In this document: piece after piece, positions 37,147-46,337 of the stretch
Layout of the letters: every line of letters begins with the position of its first letter
How positions within the stretch are numbered: position 1 is the first letter of the stretch
From: Nocardioides jensenii JCM 1364 = NBRC 14755
GTDB taxonomy: Bacteria > Actinomycetota > Actinomycetes > Propionibacteriales > Nocardioidaceae
Length of the DNA stretch: 64,000 bases
Reading direction: 5' to 3'
Assembly: GCF_001552535.1 (NCBI RefSeq)
Contig: NZ_BCRJ01000062.1
Coordinates: 1-64,000, forward strand
Notes under the pieces: model-generated
The model's input: the letters and a program-made list of their open reading frames with translations, nothing else
Databases searched by the model: none
What the model was told of the DNA's origin: nothing
Position numbers and translations under genes: made by a program

Positions 37147-39270
37147 TCAGAGGGTGTTGGCGACCCGCCAGGCCGAGTGGATCGCGCCCTGGATGTAGCC
37201 GACGTCCGAGGCGTCGCCGACGACGTCGACCGGGATGCCCCGGTCGGCCAGCTGCTTGGCCAGCGGGGCCGCTGCCTCGACCTCGGAGGCGACCACGACC
37301 AGGTCGGCGGGCGCGGCGGCAACGCCGTCCTGGTGTCGGTAGCGGACCGTGCTGGGGGTGATCTCCTCCACGACGGCGTTGCGGAGCAGCGTCACGCCGT
37401 GCTGGCCGGTCTGGCGGACCGCCTCCCAGCGGCGTGGCATCGCCATCGGTAGCCCGAGCTGTGGCCCGGACTCGAGCACGGTGACCGACTTGCCGCGCTC
37501 GGCCATGAACTCGGCGAGCTCGAGGCCGACCAGGGAGCCGCCGATCACGACCACGTGCTTGCCGACCGGCAGGATCGTGCGGGTGGCGCGGGCGATCAGC
37601 TTCGGGTTGCGGGTGAGTCCGGTGATGCGGCCGGCACGTGCCGCCCATCGCATGGTCCGGGTTGCGCCGACCGCGCCGTCGGCGCCGGTGAGCAGCGCGC
37701 GGAGCGTGTCGCCGGTCTGCACGTGCGGCAGGGCCGCGCCCGGCACGGGCGGGAGCCCGCGGTGGGCGCCGGTGGCGACCACGACCGCGTCAGCCCGGAG
37801 GTCGGCGAGTGACTCCGGGGTGGCCCGGTGGCCGAGGAGCACCACGACGCCGAGTCGTTCCAGCTCGTGCTTCTGCCAGTCCAGCAGCGGACCGTTGGCG
37901 GGCGTGGTCAGCTGGGAGAACCAGGCCGACCCGCCGAGGCGGTCGCCGGCCTCGACCAGGGTGACCCGGTGGCCGCGTTCGCGGGAGACCCGCGCCGTCT
38001 CCATGCCGGCGGGCCCACCGCCGACCACGACGACATGGCGTGGTGAGGTCACCTGCAGCAGGACCGCCTTGCCCTCGTCGGCGAGCGCCGGGTTCACCGC
38101 GCACACGGGGGTGTCGTCCCAGAAGTTCTGCTCCACGCAGACGTAGCAGTTGATGCAGGGGCGCACGGACTCCCGGCGTCCGGCGCGGATCTTGTTGACC
38201 AGGTCGGGATCGGCCAGCAGTTGCCGCCCCATCGCGACGAAGTCGGCGTCGCCGGAGGCGAGCGTGTCCTCGGCGACCTCGGGGAGCATGCGGCCGACCG
38301 CGATCACGGGGATGCCGACGGCGGCCTTCACCTGGCGGGCGTAGTCGCGGTAGGCGGCCACCTGGTTGGGCAGGGGGCCCTTGGTGAAGTCACGGAAGGC
38401 GTTGCGACCCCAGGCGGTGACGTGGATGGCGTCGGCGCCGGCGGCCTCCATCAGGCGCGCGGCGCGGACGGTCTCCTCGGTGGTCAGCGAGCCCTCCTCG
38501 CCGAACTCCTGCCCGGCCACGCGGACCAGGATGGCGAGGCGGTCGCCCACCTCGGCCCGGACCGCCTTGATCGTCTCGCAGACCAGGCGGGCGCGGTTCT
38601 CGAGCGAGCCGCCCCACCGGTCGGTACGCCGGTTGTCGGCGCGGCTGAGGAATCCCCCGAGCAGGTAGCCGTGGGCGCAGTGCACCTCGATGGCGTCGGC
38701 ACCGGCCTCCATGATCCGGCGGGCGGCCTGGGCGAACTGGTCGATCACCCAGGCGAGGTCCTCCTCGGTGGCCTCACGGTAGGTGCTCTTCATCCCCCCG
38801 GACACCGCAGCCATCCTGGTGAGCTCCTCGGCGGTGTTGTCACGCAGGGCCTCGAGATCGCGGTCGACGATCGGCGTCGACGGCACCAGCATCGGCCGGC
38901 CCTGGGCGACGTCGATGCGGGCCACCTTGCCGTGGTGGGTCGCCTGCACGCAGAGCAACGAACCGGCCCGGTGCACCGCGTCGGCGAGCGCCCGCAGCCC
39001 GGGGATGAACCTGTCGTCGGAGAGGCCGGGCTCCTTGAGGCTGGTCGCTCCGACGGGGAACGCCACGGCGGAGGCGGAGGTGATCACCATGCCGGTGCCC
39101 CCGGCAGCGCGGGCCGCGTAGTGGGCGATGTCCTGCTCGTCGATCACACCGTCGTGGCACACGTTCATGTCCATCGCCGGCATCACCACCCGGTTGGGCA
39201 GGGTCAGGTGCCCGATCCGGCCGGGGGAGAGCAGGTGGGCGAAGTCGTTCCGGGGGCGCTTGGTTCGCAT
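37147..39270 (-). CDS. NADH:flavin oxidoreductase, TMADH-like (FMN, 4Fe-4S, FAD)
   Basis: 707 aa. N-terminal TIM barrel (LLSPGRIGHLTLPNRVVMP; HCAHGYLLGGFLS). The iron-sulfur cysteines are C372, C375, C378 and C390, a C-x2-C-x2-C-x11-C spacing closer to trimethylamine dehydrogenase than to FadH. Two nucleotide-binding folds follow (VVVVGGGPAGMETA; VVVIGGSLVGLELAE). It probably reduces enoyl or dehydrogenates amine substrates; the substrate is unknown. The start overlaps the 3' end of the MFS gene by 67 bp; no alternative internal start looks better, so the genes are probably co-transcribed. Confidence 0.85.
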   Translation of the reverse strand: MRTKRPRNDFAHLLSPGRIGHLTLPNRVVMPAMDMNVCHDGVIDEQDIAHYAARAAGGTGMVITSASAVAFPVGATSLKEPGLSDDRFIPGLRALADAVHRAGSLLCVQATHHGKVARIDVAQGRPMLVPSTPIVDRDLEALRDNTAEELTRMAAVSGGMKSTYREATEEDLAWVIDQFAQAARRIMEAGADAIEVHCAHGYLLGGFLSRADNRRTDRWGGSLENRARLVCETIKAVRAEVGDRLAILVRVAGQEFGEEGSLTTEETVRAARLMEAAGADAIHVTAWGRNAFRDFTKGPLPNQVAAYRDYARQVKAAVGIPVIAVGRMLPEVAEDTLASGDADFVAMGRQLLADPDLVNKIRAGRRESVRPCINCYVCVEQNFWDDTPVCAVNPALADEGKAVLLQVTSPRHVVVVGGGPAGMETARVSRERGHRVTLVEAGDRLGGSAWFSQLTTPANGPLLDWQKHELERLGVVVLLGHRATPESLADLRADAVVVATGAHRGLPPVPGAALPHVQTGDTLRALLTGADGAVGATRTMRWAARAGRITGLTRNPKLIARATRTILPVGKHVVVIGGSLVGLELAEFMAERGKSVTVLESGPQLGLPMAMPRRWEAVRQTGQHGVTLLRNAVVEEITPSTVRYRHQDGVAAAPADLVVVASEVEAAAPLAKQLADRGIPVDVVGDASDVGYIQGAIHSAWRVANTL

Positions 39271-40724
39271 GGTGCCGTCACGGTAGGTGCAGACGGCGTC
39301 AGGCGACGACCCACTTCCCGGAGGTTGGGACTGGATCCGTTGCCGGCCTCCCGCGATCGCATCCGCCAGGCCATCACCGACGAGGTGCCGGCCCCGACGG
39401 CGCACAGGAGCACGGCCAGTCCGGCGGCGGCGGCGTATCCGTCGCCGGGGGCACTGCCGGTGCGGCCGTCGTACATGCCGACGACGGTGAGGGACAGGGC
39501 GCTGCCGGCGGAGAAGCCCAGGTAGCGCAGGACCTGGTTGAAGCTCAGCGCGCTGCTGGTCTCCGACTCGGGGATGAAGCGCACCATCAACCACGGCATC
39601 GCGGAGAACGAGAGCCCGCTGCCGATCCCGGTGAGCGCCATGGCCACGAAGGCCTGCCACAGGTGGGCGTGTGCGGTGGCCAGCACCAGGTTGCCGACCA
39701 GGAAGGCCACACAGCCCAGGGGCAGCAGCATGTCGGGGCCGATGATCGGGGCCAGGCGCAGCGACAGCCGGTTGGCCAGCACGCTGGCGACGGCGAACGG
39801 CACCATCGCGAGCCCGCTCATGCTCACGGAATGGCCGAGCCCGAAGCCGCTGGCGGGGTCGGCCTGCACGAGCACCATCCCGAGCGAGAGGCACACATAC
39901 ATGCCCGCTCCGGCGACCACGGCGATCAGGTTGGCGCCGAACACGCCGGGGCGGCCCGCGACGCGCAGGTCGACGACCGGGTCCTCGGCGCGCAGCAGCC
40001 ACCACACGCAACCGACCAGCGCCACCAGCGAGAGGGACAAGGTGCCCAGGGCCGGCGTCGAGGTCCAGCCCCACCGGTAGCCCCGGCTCAGCACCAGCAG
40101 CAGGCCGAACGTGCTTGACGCGATCAGCACCGCACCCGGCCAGTCCACCCGGGGTTGTGTGTCGGCCCGACCGGATCCGGGCACGGCGACCACGGAGAAC
40201 ACCAACGCGGAGAGGCTGAGCGCGAAGGTCAGCCAGAACGCGCCGGCCAGCCCGGCCCACTGCGCGGCGAGGGCGGCGATGGGGAAGCCCAGGCCGGTGC
40301 CGGTCACGGTGGTCAGGGAGAGCAGCGCCATCCAGTTGCGGTGTCGCTCGGGCGGGAGGTGCTCGCGCACCAACGAGAGCGCCAACGGGTAGACGCAGAA
40401 GCCGATGCCCTGCAGGGTGCGACCGGCCAGAAGGAAACCGAAGCGGAGAGGCAGTGCGGCCAGCGCGGAGCCGAGGCAGACCAGGGCGACCACGACCAGG
40501 ATCGTGGGCCTCCGTCGACGACCGCTGGCCAGGCGACCCACCACGACGGTGGCGACCGCACCCATCAGCAGGGTGGCGGTGAGCGACCACTGGGCGGTGT
40601 CGAGGGAGACGCCCTCCTCTCGCGCGATCAGCGGGACCAACGGTGCGCCGACGCTGCTCACGATCGGTCCGACGGCGGCGAGTTGCAGCAGCACGGGCAG
40701 CAGCAGGCGTTGCCGCAGGGTCAT
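39204..40724 (-). CDS. DHA2-family MFS exporter
   Basis: About 506 aa with roughly 14 membrane helices. Seen: GRLASGRRRRPTILVV (motif A), LAGRTLQGIGFCVYPLALS (motif C region), TVTGTGLGFPIAALAAQW. DHA2 members export drugs by proton antiport. The long Ser/Pro-rich tail after the last helix is unlike family members. The ATG at 40724 was chosen; an in-frame GTG 15 bases earlier is possible. It overlaps the flavoenzyme gene downstream, so exporter and enzyme may handle the same compound. Confidence 0.83.
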   Translation of the reverse strand: MTLRQRLLLPVLLQLAAVGPIVSSVGAPLVPLIAREEGVSLDTAQWSLTATLLMGAVATVVVGRLASGRRRRPTILVVVALVCLGSALAALPLRFGFLLAGRTLQGIGFCVYPLALSLVREHLPPERHRNWMALLSLTTVTGTGLGFPIAALAAQWAGLAGAFWLTFALSLSALVFSVVAVPGSGRADTQPRVDWPGAVLIASSTFGLLLVLSRGYRWGWTSTPALGTLSLSLVALVGCVWWLLRAEDPVVDLRVAGRPGVFGANLIAVVAGAGMYVCLSLGMVLVQADPASGFGLGHSVSMSGLAMVPFAVASVLANRLSLRLAPIIGPDMLLPLGCVAFLVGNLVLATAHAHLWQAFVAMALTGIGSGLSFSAMPWLMVRFIPESETSSALSFNQVLRYLGFSAGSALSLTVVGMYDGRTGSAPGDGYAAAAGLAVLLCAVGAGTSSVMAWRMRSREAGNGSSPNLREVGRRLTPSAPTVTAPCEPSAPGTTSPTCSPPAGSGT

Positions 40725-40816
40725 CTCGCACGTCCTCACTTCTTCCGTGGACGGCTCACCGTTGCAGCCTCTGACCCGCGAGCGGGGGTCGACTCTCGTT
40801 CGGCGGGACTCGTGGC

Positions 40817-42964
40817 TCAGCGTGCCCGGTTGCGCACGGCCACTGCGTCACGCAGCGCCTCCGCGCCGGAGTGGGCTCGCACGGTGACGGTCCTGACGTC
40901 TCCCCGGCGCGCCCGCGACGTGCGGGTGACCCTCACCGTCATCGTCCAGTGCCCTCCGGCGGCGACCCGCGGAGTGCGGAGGGTGCCGGCCACGACGCGG
41001 GCAGTCACGTTCCTCCCACCGGTGAAGTAGGCGACCAGGAACCTCCTGCTGCCGCTCGTGCCGCTGACCCGGAACCGGTCGCTCAGCATCCCGTCGTTGT
41101 CAATGCGTACGACGGTCACGTCGGACCGTCCGCGACGGATCGACCGGGTGATCGTCTGCCGGGTGGGTGAGCCGTAGATGTCGTTGCCGACGACCGTCCG
41201 GGCCGCCGTGGCGCGGAGCATGGCATCGGGTCGGTGAGCGGGTTCGACCACGTAGGTGCGCGACTGCGTGCTCGTGTTGCCGGCACCGTCGGTGGCGGTG
41301 ACCCTGACCGTGTGGCGACCGGTGCGCGAGGTGTCGAGACGGTCGGCGACGATGCCGGTGGTGACGCACGCGCGCAGGCTCGAGCCGCCGCGGTCGGTGC
41401 AGCTGAACCGCGGCCTGACCACCTGCCCGCGGTGGAACGTGGCGCTGGCGGTGACCGGCAGTCTCACCTCCGGGGCGGTGACGTCCTCGATGGTGGTGAC
41501 GTGGGCGCGATAGGTGAACAGGCGGTCGTTCTCGGTCGGGTTCGTGTCGCGCAGCTCCCAGAGCTTGGCGCCGCCGGGGGCGAGCTCGGTCGCCATGACG
41601 GCACGCGACGAGGCCCATCCGATGATGCGGTGGCCGTCGGCGAGCTGCTCGACGTTGCCCGCGAAGAGTGCCTTTCGCTCGTCCTCGGTGAAGGAGGAGA
41701 CCAGGGTCGCAGTCCAGGTGGACTCGTCGATCGCGTACTCGGTGATCCGGGTGAACGCACGAGTGACCTCCGGGCCCGCGGGGTCGGCCGGATCGATGCA
41801 GAAGGTGCCGAAGACTCCGCCGTAGGAGCCGTTGTCGAAGATGAGGATGTGGCCGTTGGGCAGCTCGCTGGCGGAGTGCTGGGCACACGGGCCGTAGTGG
41901 GGATCGGCCGCGAAGTCGAAGTCGCTCCTGTGCCCGCCCAGTCGCCACAGGACGTCACCCTGTTGGTGGCCGTCCTCGCTCCTGAGAGCGATCTTGAAGA
42001 CGGCGCTGAAGTGCCGGAACGAGGCGAGCAGGTTGCCGTCGGCCGTGACCGCGATCGAGTTGATGTGGGCGTAGTCGGCTCGGTCGTGAAGGACGGTCTC
42101 GTGGGGGATGTCGACGTGTTCGGCGGAGTTCCAGGTGAACGTGACCCGGCCCTCGGGGTCGATGCCCTGGATGACCGCGTCGAGGTTGCCGGAGGTCCGG
42201 TTCGGCTCGTAGGCGATGAGGAAGGAGCTTCCGTCGGCAGCCAGGATCGAATCATGGCCGTCGGTGTTGGTCAGACCCAGTGTCTCGTGAGTGCGCAGCG
42301 GCGTCAGGTCTTCGCCGAGCTCCACCACGGCACCGCCGCTGCGGCCGGGGCTGGTGCCGGACTCACGGGAGGCCGAGAGGGTGCCGTTCGGCTGTCGCTT
42401 GAAGTCGAGCGATGAGCTCTCCTCGTGGGCGAGCGCCGGGACGCCGTTGCGGTCGACGGCCGTCTCGAAGCTGGTGGCACCCTCGGTGAACCTCGACAAC
42501 GTCATGAGCACCTGGCCCTCACTCACCGCAGCGTTCGGTGGGGTCGTGCGTTCGAGCGTGGGGAACCCGGGTGGGAGATAGATCGCGGAGTGCGCCTTGG
42601 TGCCACCGGCGTCCTTGAAGATCACCGAGACCTCGTCGTTGGGCTCGAGACCGGTGACGGTGCGGGTGCCGTTCGGCGCCAACCGGCCGTCGATGAAGAC
42701 CTTCCCCCGGCTGTCGCTCGTCTTCGCGGTCACCGTGACGGTGCCCGTGCTCGCCTCGGTGCTCGTGATCCCGTAGCGGGGCACGGCGGGCGAGAAGACG
42801 GGGTACGTCGCGACACCGGTGCCCTCGATGCGCAGGGTGTGCGTCGGTGCGGCCGTCGGAGGGGCGGAGACCCCGGCCTCGGCCGCGGGTGGCGTGACGA
42901 GCACAGGCGTGACGACGAGAGCCGCAACCAGAGCGGTGACCAGGGCAGCGAGCTTCACGTGCAT
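40817..42964 (-). CDS. secreted arylsulfotransferase-family protein
   Basis: 715 aa with a cleavable signal peptide (VTALVAALVVTPVLVTPPAAEA). The central beta-propeller region, around WNSAEHVDIPHE and DYAHINSIAVTADGN, is typical of bacterial arylsulfate sulfotransferases (ASST), which move sulfate between phenols without PAPS. The rest (from about 500) holds Ig-like repeats: an APEVRLPVTASATFHRGQ domain and a ARRGDVRTVTVRAHSG end. No LPXTG sorting signal is seen, so the protein is released. ASST homologues in Gram-positive bacteria are mostly uncharacterised. Catalytic histidine assignment was not attempted. Confidence 0.8.
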   Translation of the reverse strand: MHVKLAALVTALVAALVVTPVLVTPPAAEAGVSAPPTAAPTHTLRIEGTGVATYPVFSPAVPRYGITSTEASTGTVTVTAKTSDSRGKVFIDGRLAPNGTRTVTGLEPNDEVSVIFKDAGGTKAHSAIYLPPGFPTLERTTPPNAAVSEGQVLMTLSRFTEGATSFETAVDRNGVPALAHEESSSLDFKRQPNGTLSASRESGTSPGRSGGAVVELGEDLTPLRTHETLGLTNTDGHDSILAADGSSFLIAYEPNRTSGNLDAVIQGIDPEGRVTFTWNSAEHVDIPHETVLHDRADYAHINSIAVTADGNLLASFRHFSAVFKIALRSEDGHQQGDVLWRLGGHRSDFDFAADPHYGPCAQHSASELPNGHILIFDNGSYGGVFGTFCIDPADPAGPEVTRAFTRITEYAIDESTWTATLVSSFTEDERKALFAGNVEQLADGHRIIGWASSRAVMATELAPGGAKLWELRDTNPTENDRLFTYRAHVTTIEDVTAPEVRLPVTASATFHRGQVVRPRFSCTDRGGSSLRACVTTGIVADRLDTSRTGRHTVRVTATDGAGNTSTQSRTYVVEPAHRPDAMLRATAARTVVGNDIYGSPTRQTITRSIRRGRSDVTVVRIDNDGMLSDRFRVSGTSGSRRFLVAYFTGGRNVTARVVAGTLRTPRVAAGGHWTMTVRVTRTSRARRGDVRTVTVRAHSGAEALRDAVAVRNRAR

Positions 42965-43057
42965 GACTCACGTTCGCATGCGCCGGGGCGCGGCGACCCG
43001 CGAACCAGAATTTTCGGTACGCCGGTCTTCAGGCACGTGCTCTCGTGCGCTGGTTGA

Positions 43058-43372
43058 TCAGAACCAGTCGAGCGTCTGGAGAATGAGCCATCCCAGCGTG
43101 AACGCGGCCGCCGTCAGAAGTGGTGCTGCCGTCGCCGACCTGGCGTTCCACAGGCGCCAGAGGACGACGACGAGTGACGCCGCGGCTCCTGCCTGACACG
43201 TGGCGGAAAGGACGCCCGCCCAGTCCGACCGTGCAAGGGCGAATCCCGCTCGGGTCGTGGCCAGGACGGCGAAGGCGGCCAAGAGCGCGACCAGCACCCG
43301 GAGCGACCGACTCGGTGTGGGCAGTGCTCCCGGTCGGTCTTCGGAGAGTTCATTCGCGGCCGGCACGTTCAC
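43058..43372 (-). CDS. small membrane protein, 104 aa
   Basis: 104 residues with three probable helices: VLVALLAAFAVLATTRAGF, GAAASLVVVLWRLW, and LLTAAAFTLGWLIL. The N-terminus is hydrophilic. No family is recognised. It lies between the arylsulfotransferase-like gene and the MFS gene at 43486; gaps on either side (42965-43057, 43373-43485) hold nothing I can interpret. Confidence 0.6.
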   Translation of the reverse strand: MNVPAANELSEDRPGALPTPSRSLRVLVALLAAFAVLATTRAGFALARSDWAGVLSATCQAGAAASLVVVLWRLWNARSATAAPLLTAAAFTLGWLILQTLDWF

Positions 43373-43485
43373 CCCCCAGCTCGGTGGCCATTGCCGTCAT
43401 CGTTCCGCTCACTCCCAGGGATGCCTCCGTCGCAGCGAATCCTAGGTGGGCCACGGGGCCCGTGACGGCGAATTCGGAGAACCCG

Positions 43486-44715
43486 TCATGCCTCGCCGAG
43501 CCGCAGCGACATCAGCATGCGGTTGTTCAGCGGCCAGAGCATCAGCAGAGCCATCGCGGTGCCGAACGCGCACAACGCGACGGTCACCGACGTCAGCCCG
43601 GCCAACGCTCCGAAGGAGACCATCGCAACCGGCATGAACACGTCGTCGCCCAGCTTCTGGATCGAGACCATCCGGCCGAGGTGGGCGCCGTCGACCGTGG
43701 TCATGAAGACCGCGCCGAGCAGGGCCGAGGCGACCCCGGCAGTGACGCCGATCGTCAAGCAGGCAAGGGAGCTGAGCCACCACGGGCCGAGTCCGAGCGC
43801 CGGGATGGCGACGCCCTGTGCGACCAGGCAGCCGAATCCGGTGCGCGCCGGGAACCGTGCCTTCCAGCGCAGCATCGACAGGGCGCCGACCGCGGCACCG
43901 AGGCCGACCAGGGCCTCGAGGAGGCCGACCGACTGGGCGCCCCATCCCTCGGACGAGGCACGCAGCGGGATGCCGAGACCCAGGGCCGGGGTGACCGCGA
44001 GGTTGAGCCCCGAGAGTGCGAGCACGAGCAACCGTGTGACCGGCGTACGACGCAGGTGGGTGAATCCGCCGCGGATGCTGCGCAGCACCGGTTCCGCATC
44101 GGCGCGGTCGAGCGGGTGGCGCGGGCGCAGCCAGATCGCGAGGAAGGCGATGATGCCGACGAAGGTGAGCGCGTCGACCGACGCGCTGCCCTCGATGCCG
44201 GCGTTGGCGACGAGGAAGCCCCCGATCGCTGCCCCGATCATCGTGCCCAGCCGGTTGCCGAGCTGAGCGAGGCCACCGAACGCGGGCAGGTCAGCCGGCC
44301 GGACCAGCTGTCGCCCGATCGTGGACGCCGCCGGTTCGTGGACCGCATCGGTGATGCCGAACGCGATGGCGACGAGCAGCAGCATCAGGACGGAGGGCCC
44401 GGTGGTGGTCACCCACACGGCGGCGGCGACCAGCACCACGACCCGCACCGTGTTGGCGACGACCATCACCCGCCGGGCGTCGTACCGGTCGGCCACGACG
44501 CCGCCGACCAGCAGCACGACGGCGCGGGGGATGGTGCCCGCGGCCACCACGAGTCCGGCCGTCGCGGGGCTGGCGACCTGGACGGCAGTCCAGGCCAGGG
44601 CGATGGTCCAGATCGCGTCGCCGGCGTCGGAGAGCGACTTCATCAGGATCCACAGCTGGACCAGGCGATCGCGCGCGAACGCGGGCGCCTCGCGTGCGGC
44701 GACGGCGGTGCTCAT
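43486..44715 (-). CDS. MFS transporter (MFS_3 type)
   Basis: 409 aa, 12 helices predicted. GGVVADRYDARRVMVVANT is motif A; IGRQLVRPADLPAFGGLAQLG and AALLGAVFMTTV-like segments, cited by position (about 135 and 335), match enterobactin-exporter-like MFS_3 proteins. The start overlaps the stop of the upstream ArsR regulator by four bases (ATGA), so both form an operon. The regulator likely controls its own operon in response to the transported compound. Confidence 0.85.
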   Translation of the reverse strand: MSTAVAAREAPAFARDRLVQLWILMKSLSDAGDAIWTIALAWTAVQVASPATAGLVVAAGTIPRAVVLLVGGVVADRYDARRVMVVANTVRVVVLVAAAVWVTTTGPSVLMLLLVAIAFGITDAVHEPAASTIGRQLVRPADLPAFGGLAQLGNRLGTMIGAAIGGFLVANAGIEGSASVDALTFVGIIAFLAIWLRPRHPLDRADAEPVLRSIRGGFTHLRRTPVTRLLVLALSGLNLAVTPALGLGIPLRASSEGWGAQSVGLLEALVGLGAAVGALSMLRWKARFPARTGFGCLVAQGVAIPALGLGPWWLSSLACLTIGVTAGVASALLGAVFMTTVDGAHLGRMVSIQKLGDDVFMPVAMVSFGALAGLTSVTVALCAFGTAMALLMLWPLNNRMLMSLRLGEA

Positions 44716-45266
44716 GGTTGGGAGGGGAAGCCGTGGGTGAAGACGAAGACCGGTTCGCGCTGCTGGCCGTCGTCACCGTCGATCGCAGCGATCCAGTCGC
44801 GTGTCGTCGCGTTCAGCAGCTCCTGGAGGTGGTCGAGCTCGGCGGCGGTGGCCTGCGTGGTGGTGCTCGAGCTGAACGCGGCAGTGCGCCACTCGGTCGC
44901 CGCGCGGTCGGCCCGGCGCTTCCAGGCAACCAGCTTGCCGAACTGGTGGTCGATGTTCAGCTTCTCGGCGGCCTTGGCCTGCATGCGGTCGGCCGGCCTG
45001 TCGTCGAACTCCTCGACCGACCACGAGAAGGAGCTGTCCGCCGAGGCCCGCCACCAGCTGGTGCGGCCGTCGGTGGCCAGCTCGGGGGCCCGTTCGACCA
45101 TGCCGACGCGCTCCAGCATGCGGAGGTGGTGGCTGATGCTGCCGACCTGCTCGTCCAGGGCGGCGGCCAGCTCGGTGACCTGGCTCGCTTCGTGGATGCC
45201 CAGGTAGTCGATGATGCGCCGCCGCGTGGGGTGGTAGACGGCGCGCAGGGTCTCGATGGAGGTCAT
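44712..45266 (-). CDS. ArsR-type winged-helix regulator
   Basis: 184 aa. The HTH spans about residues 5-85: YHPTRRRIIDYLG, then VTELAAALDEQVGSISHHL as the recognition region. A longer C-terminal domain (SWSVEEFDDRPADRMQAKA) follows, typical of HTH_20/ArsR-like drug regulators. It is translationally coupled to the MFS gene. TTGTTG (45297-45302 on the minus strand), a 17-bp spacer and TAGCGT (45274-45279) end seven bases before the ATG, a clean leaderless promoter. Confidence 0.85.
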   Translation of the reverse strand: MTSIETLRAVYHPTRRRIIDYLGIHEASQVTELAAALDEQVGSISHHLRMLERVGMVERAPELATDGRTSWWRASADSSFSWSVEEFDDRPADRMQAKAAEKLNIDHQFGKLVAWKRRADRAATEWRTAAFSSSTTTQATAAELDHLQELLNATTRDWIAAIDGDDGQQREPVFVFTHGFPSQP

Positions 45267-45354
45267 GCCGAGGACGCTAGGAGCGTCTCCGTGATTCAAC
45301 AAGAGTTCTTGTACATCTCCGGACGGTGCCGCTCAGGGCCGGCGTACGACGCCC

Positions 45355-46245
45355 TCACTCGAGGCCGCAGGACGTCAGGGCCCACGTGATCGTCTGTTCG
45401 GCGACCCGGGGAGACATGCGCAGGATGACCTCGCCACGGTGCCCCCCGACGCGCAGGTGCAGCCGGAACGCCGTGGCGCCACCTGACTCCTGGAACGCGT
45501 GCGAGTCACAGCGGGCCGGGATCGCCGGCAGCTCGATGCGCTGCGGAGAACCGGTGCCGTCGACGCGGGTGCGGGGGTGCCACACGGCGGAGCCCGAGGG
45601 CGCGATCACGGGAGTGCCGTTCACGGCATCCAGCACGAACCAGCCGTTCCGTCCGGTCGGGTGGGCCTCCATCACCAGCGTCGCGGACGTGCCCGTCCCG
45701 GAACCGTCGACCTCCACGTCGGTGAACCTGAGGTCGGCGATCCGGTTCACGGCGAGCTCGAGGCAGCGCTGGGCGACGTACTGCTCGATGGTGTCGTTCA
45801 CGTCGGCGACCCGCAGCGTGTCCACGTCGCCGCGTCGGTGCACCACCACCGTGCCCGAGCCCGAGCGATGCGTGCAGTCCGGCTCGGGGAGGTCGAAGGA
45901 GTAGCCGCGTTCGGAGCGGGCCGGGATGGTGCGCATCCGGTCGCCTTCGACGGTCACCCGCAGCCGCGGGTCGCGGTAGTGGATCGAGGTGGGGGTGTAG
46001 TCCCGGGCCCGGTCGTTGAGGATCCACACCTGGAACTGGCCGACGGCGGCATCGCGGGAGTGCTGTCGCACGTTGGCGACCAGGCGACCCGACGGCGGGC
46101 CCGGTGGCGGCGGCGTCGGCGCGGTCAGCGTCGGGATCGGGTGGGTCGCCGTCGCCGGGCCGTCGTCGGCATGGTCGGCCCCGCACCCGCCGACGGCGAC
46201 CAGCACGACGATCACCAGGGCGGGGAGTGACACCGACGTCGACAC
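45355..46245 (-). CDS. lipoprotein of unknown function
   Basis: 296 aa with a lipoprotein signal (LPALVIVVLVAVGGC), a Pro/Thr-rich linker, and a mature part with RRGDVDTLRVADVNDTIEQY. A beta-rich extracellular domain is likely but not assigned. The GTG at 46245 is the best start because the frame before it lacks a usable start codon and the signal follows at once. Nothing in the neighbourhood indicates a role. Confidence 0.65.
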   Translation of the reverse strand: MSTSVSLPALVIVVLVAVGGCGADHADDGPATATHPIPTLTAPTPPPPGPPSGRLVANVRQHSRDAAVGQFQVWILNDRARDYTPTSIHYRDPRLRVTVEGDRMRTIPARSERGYSFDLPEPDCTHRSGSGTVVVHRRGDVDTLRVADVNDTIEQYVAQRCLELAVNRIADLRFTDVEVDGSGTGTSATLVMEAHPTGRNGWFVLDAVNGTPVIAPSGSAVWHPRTRVDGTGSPQRIELPAIPARCDSHAFQESGGATAFRLHLRVGGHRGEVILRMSPRVAEQTITWALTSCGLE

Positions 46246-46337
46246 CTTCAGAGCACACCACCGCAGGCCCTCGACGACAACCCTGGACGATGAGAGGAAG
46301 GCAGGTGCTGGAACGGATTCGTGGTTCGAGGTGAAGC

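Noticed and set aside
37147-39270. Naming the flavoenzyme fadH
   Set aside because: The cluster spacing C-x2-C-x2-C-x11-C resembles trimethylamine dehydrogenase more than FadH, so no symbol was given.
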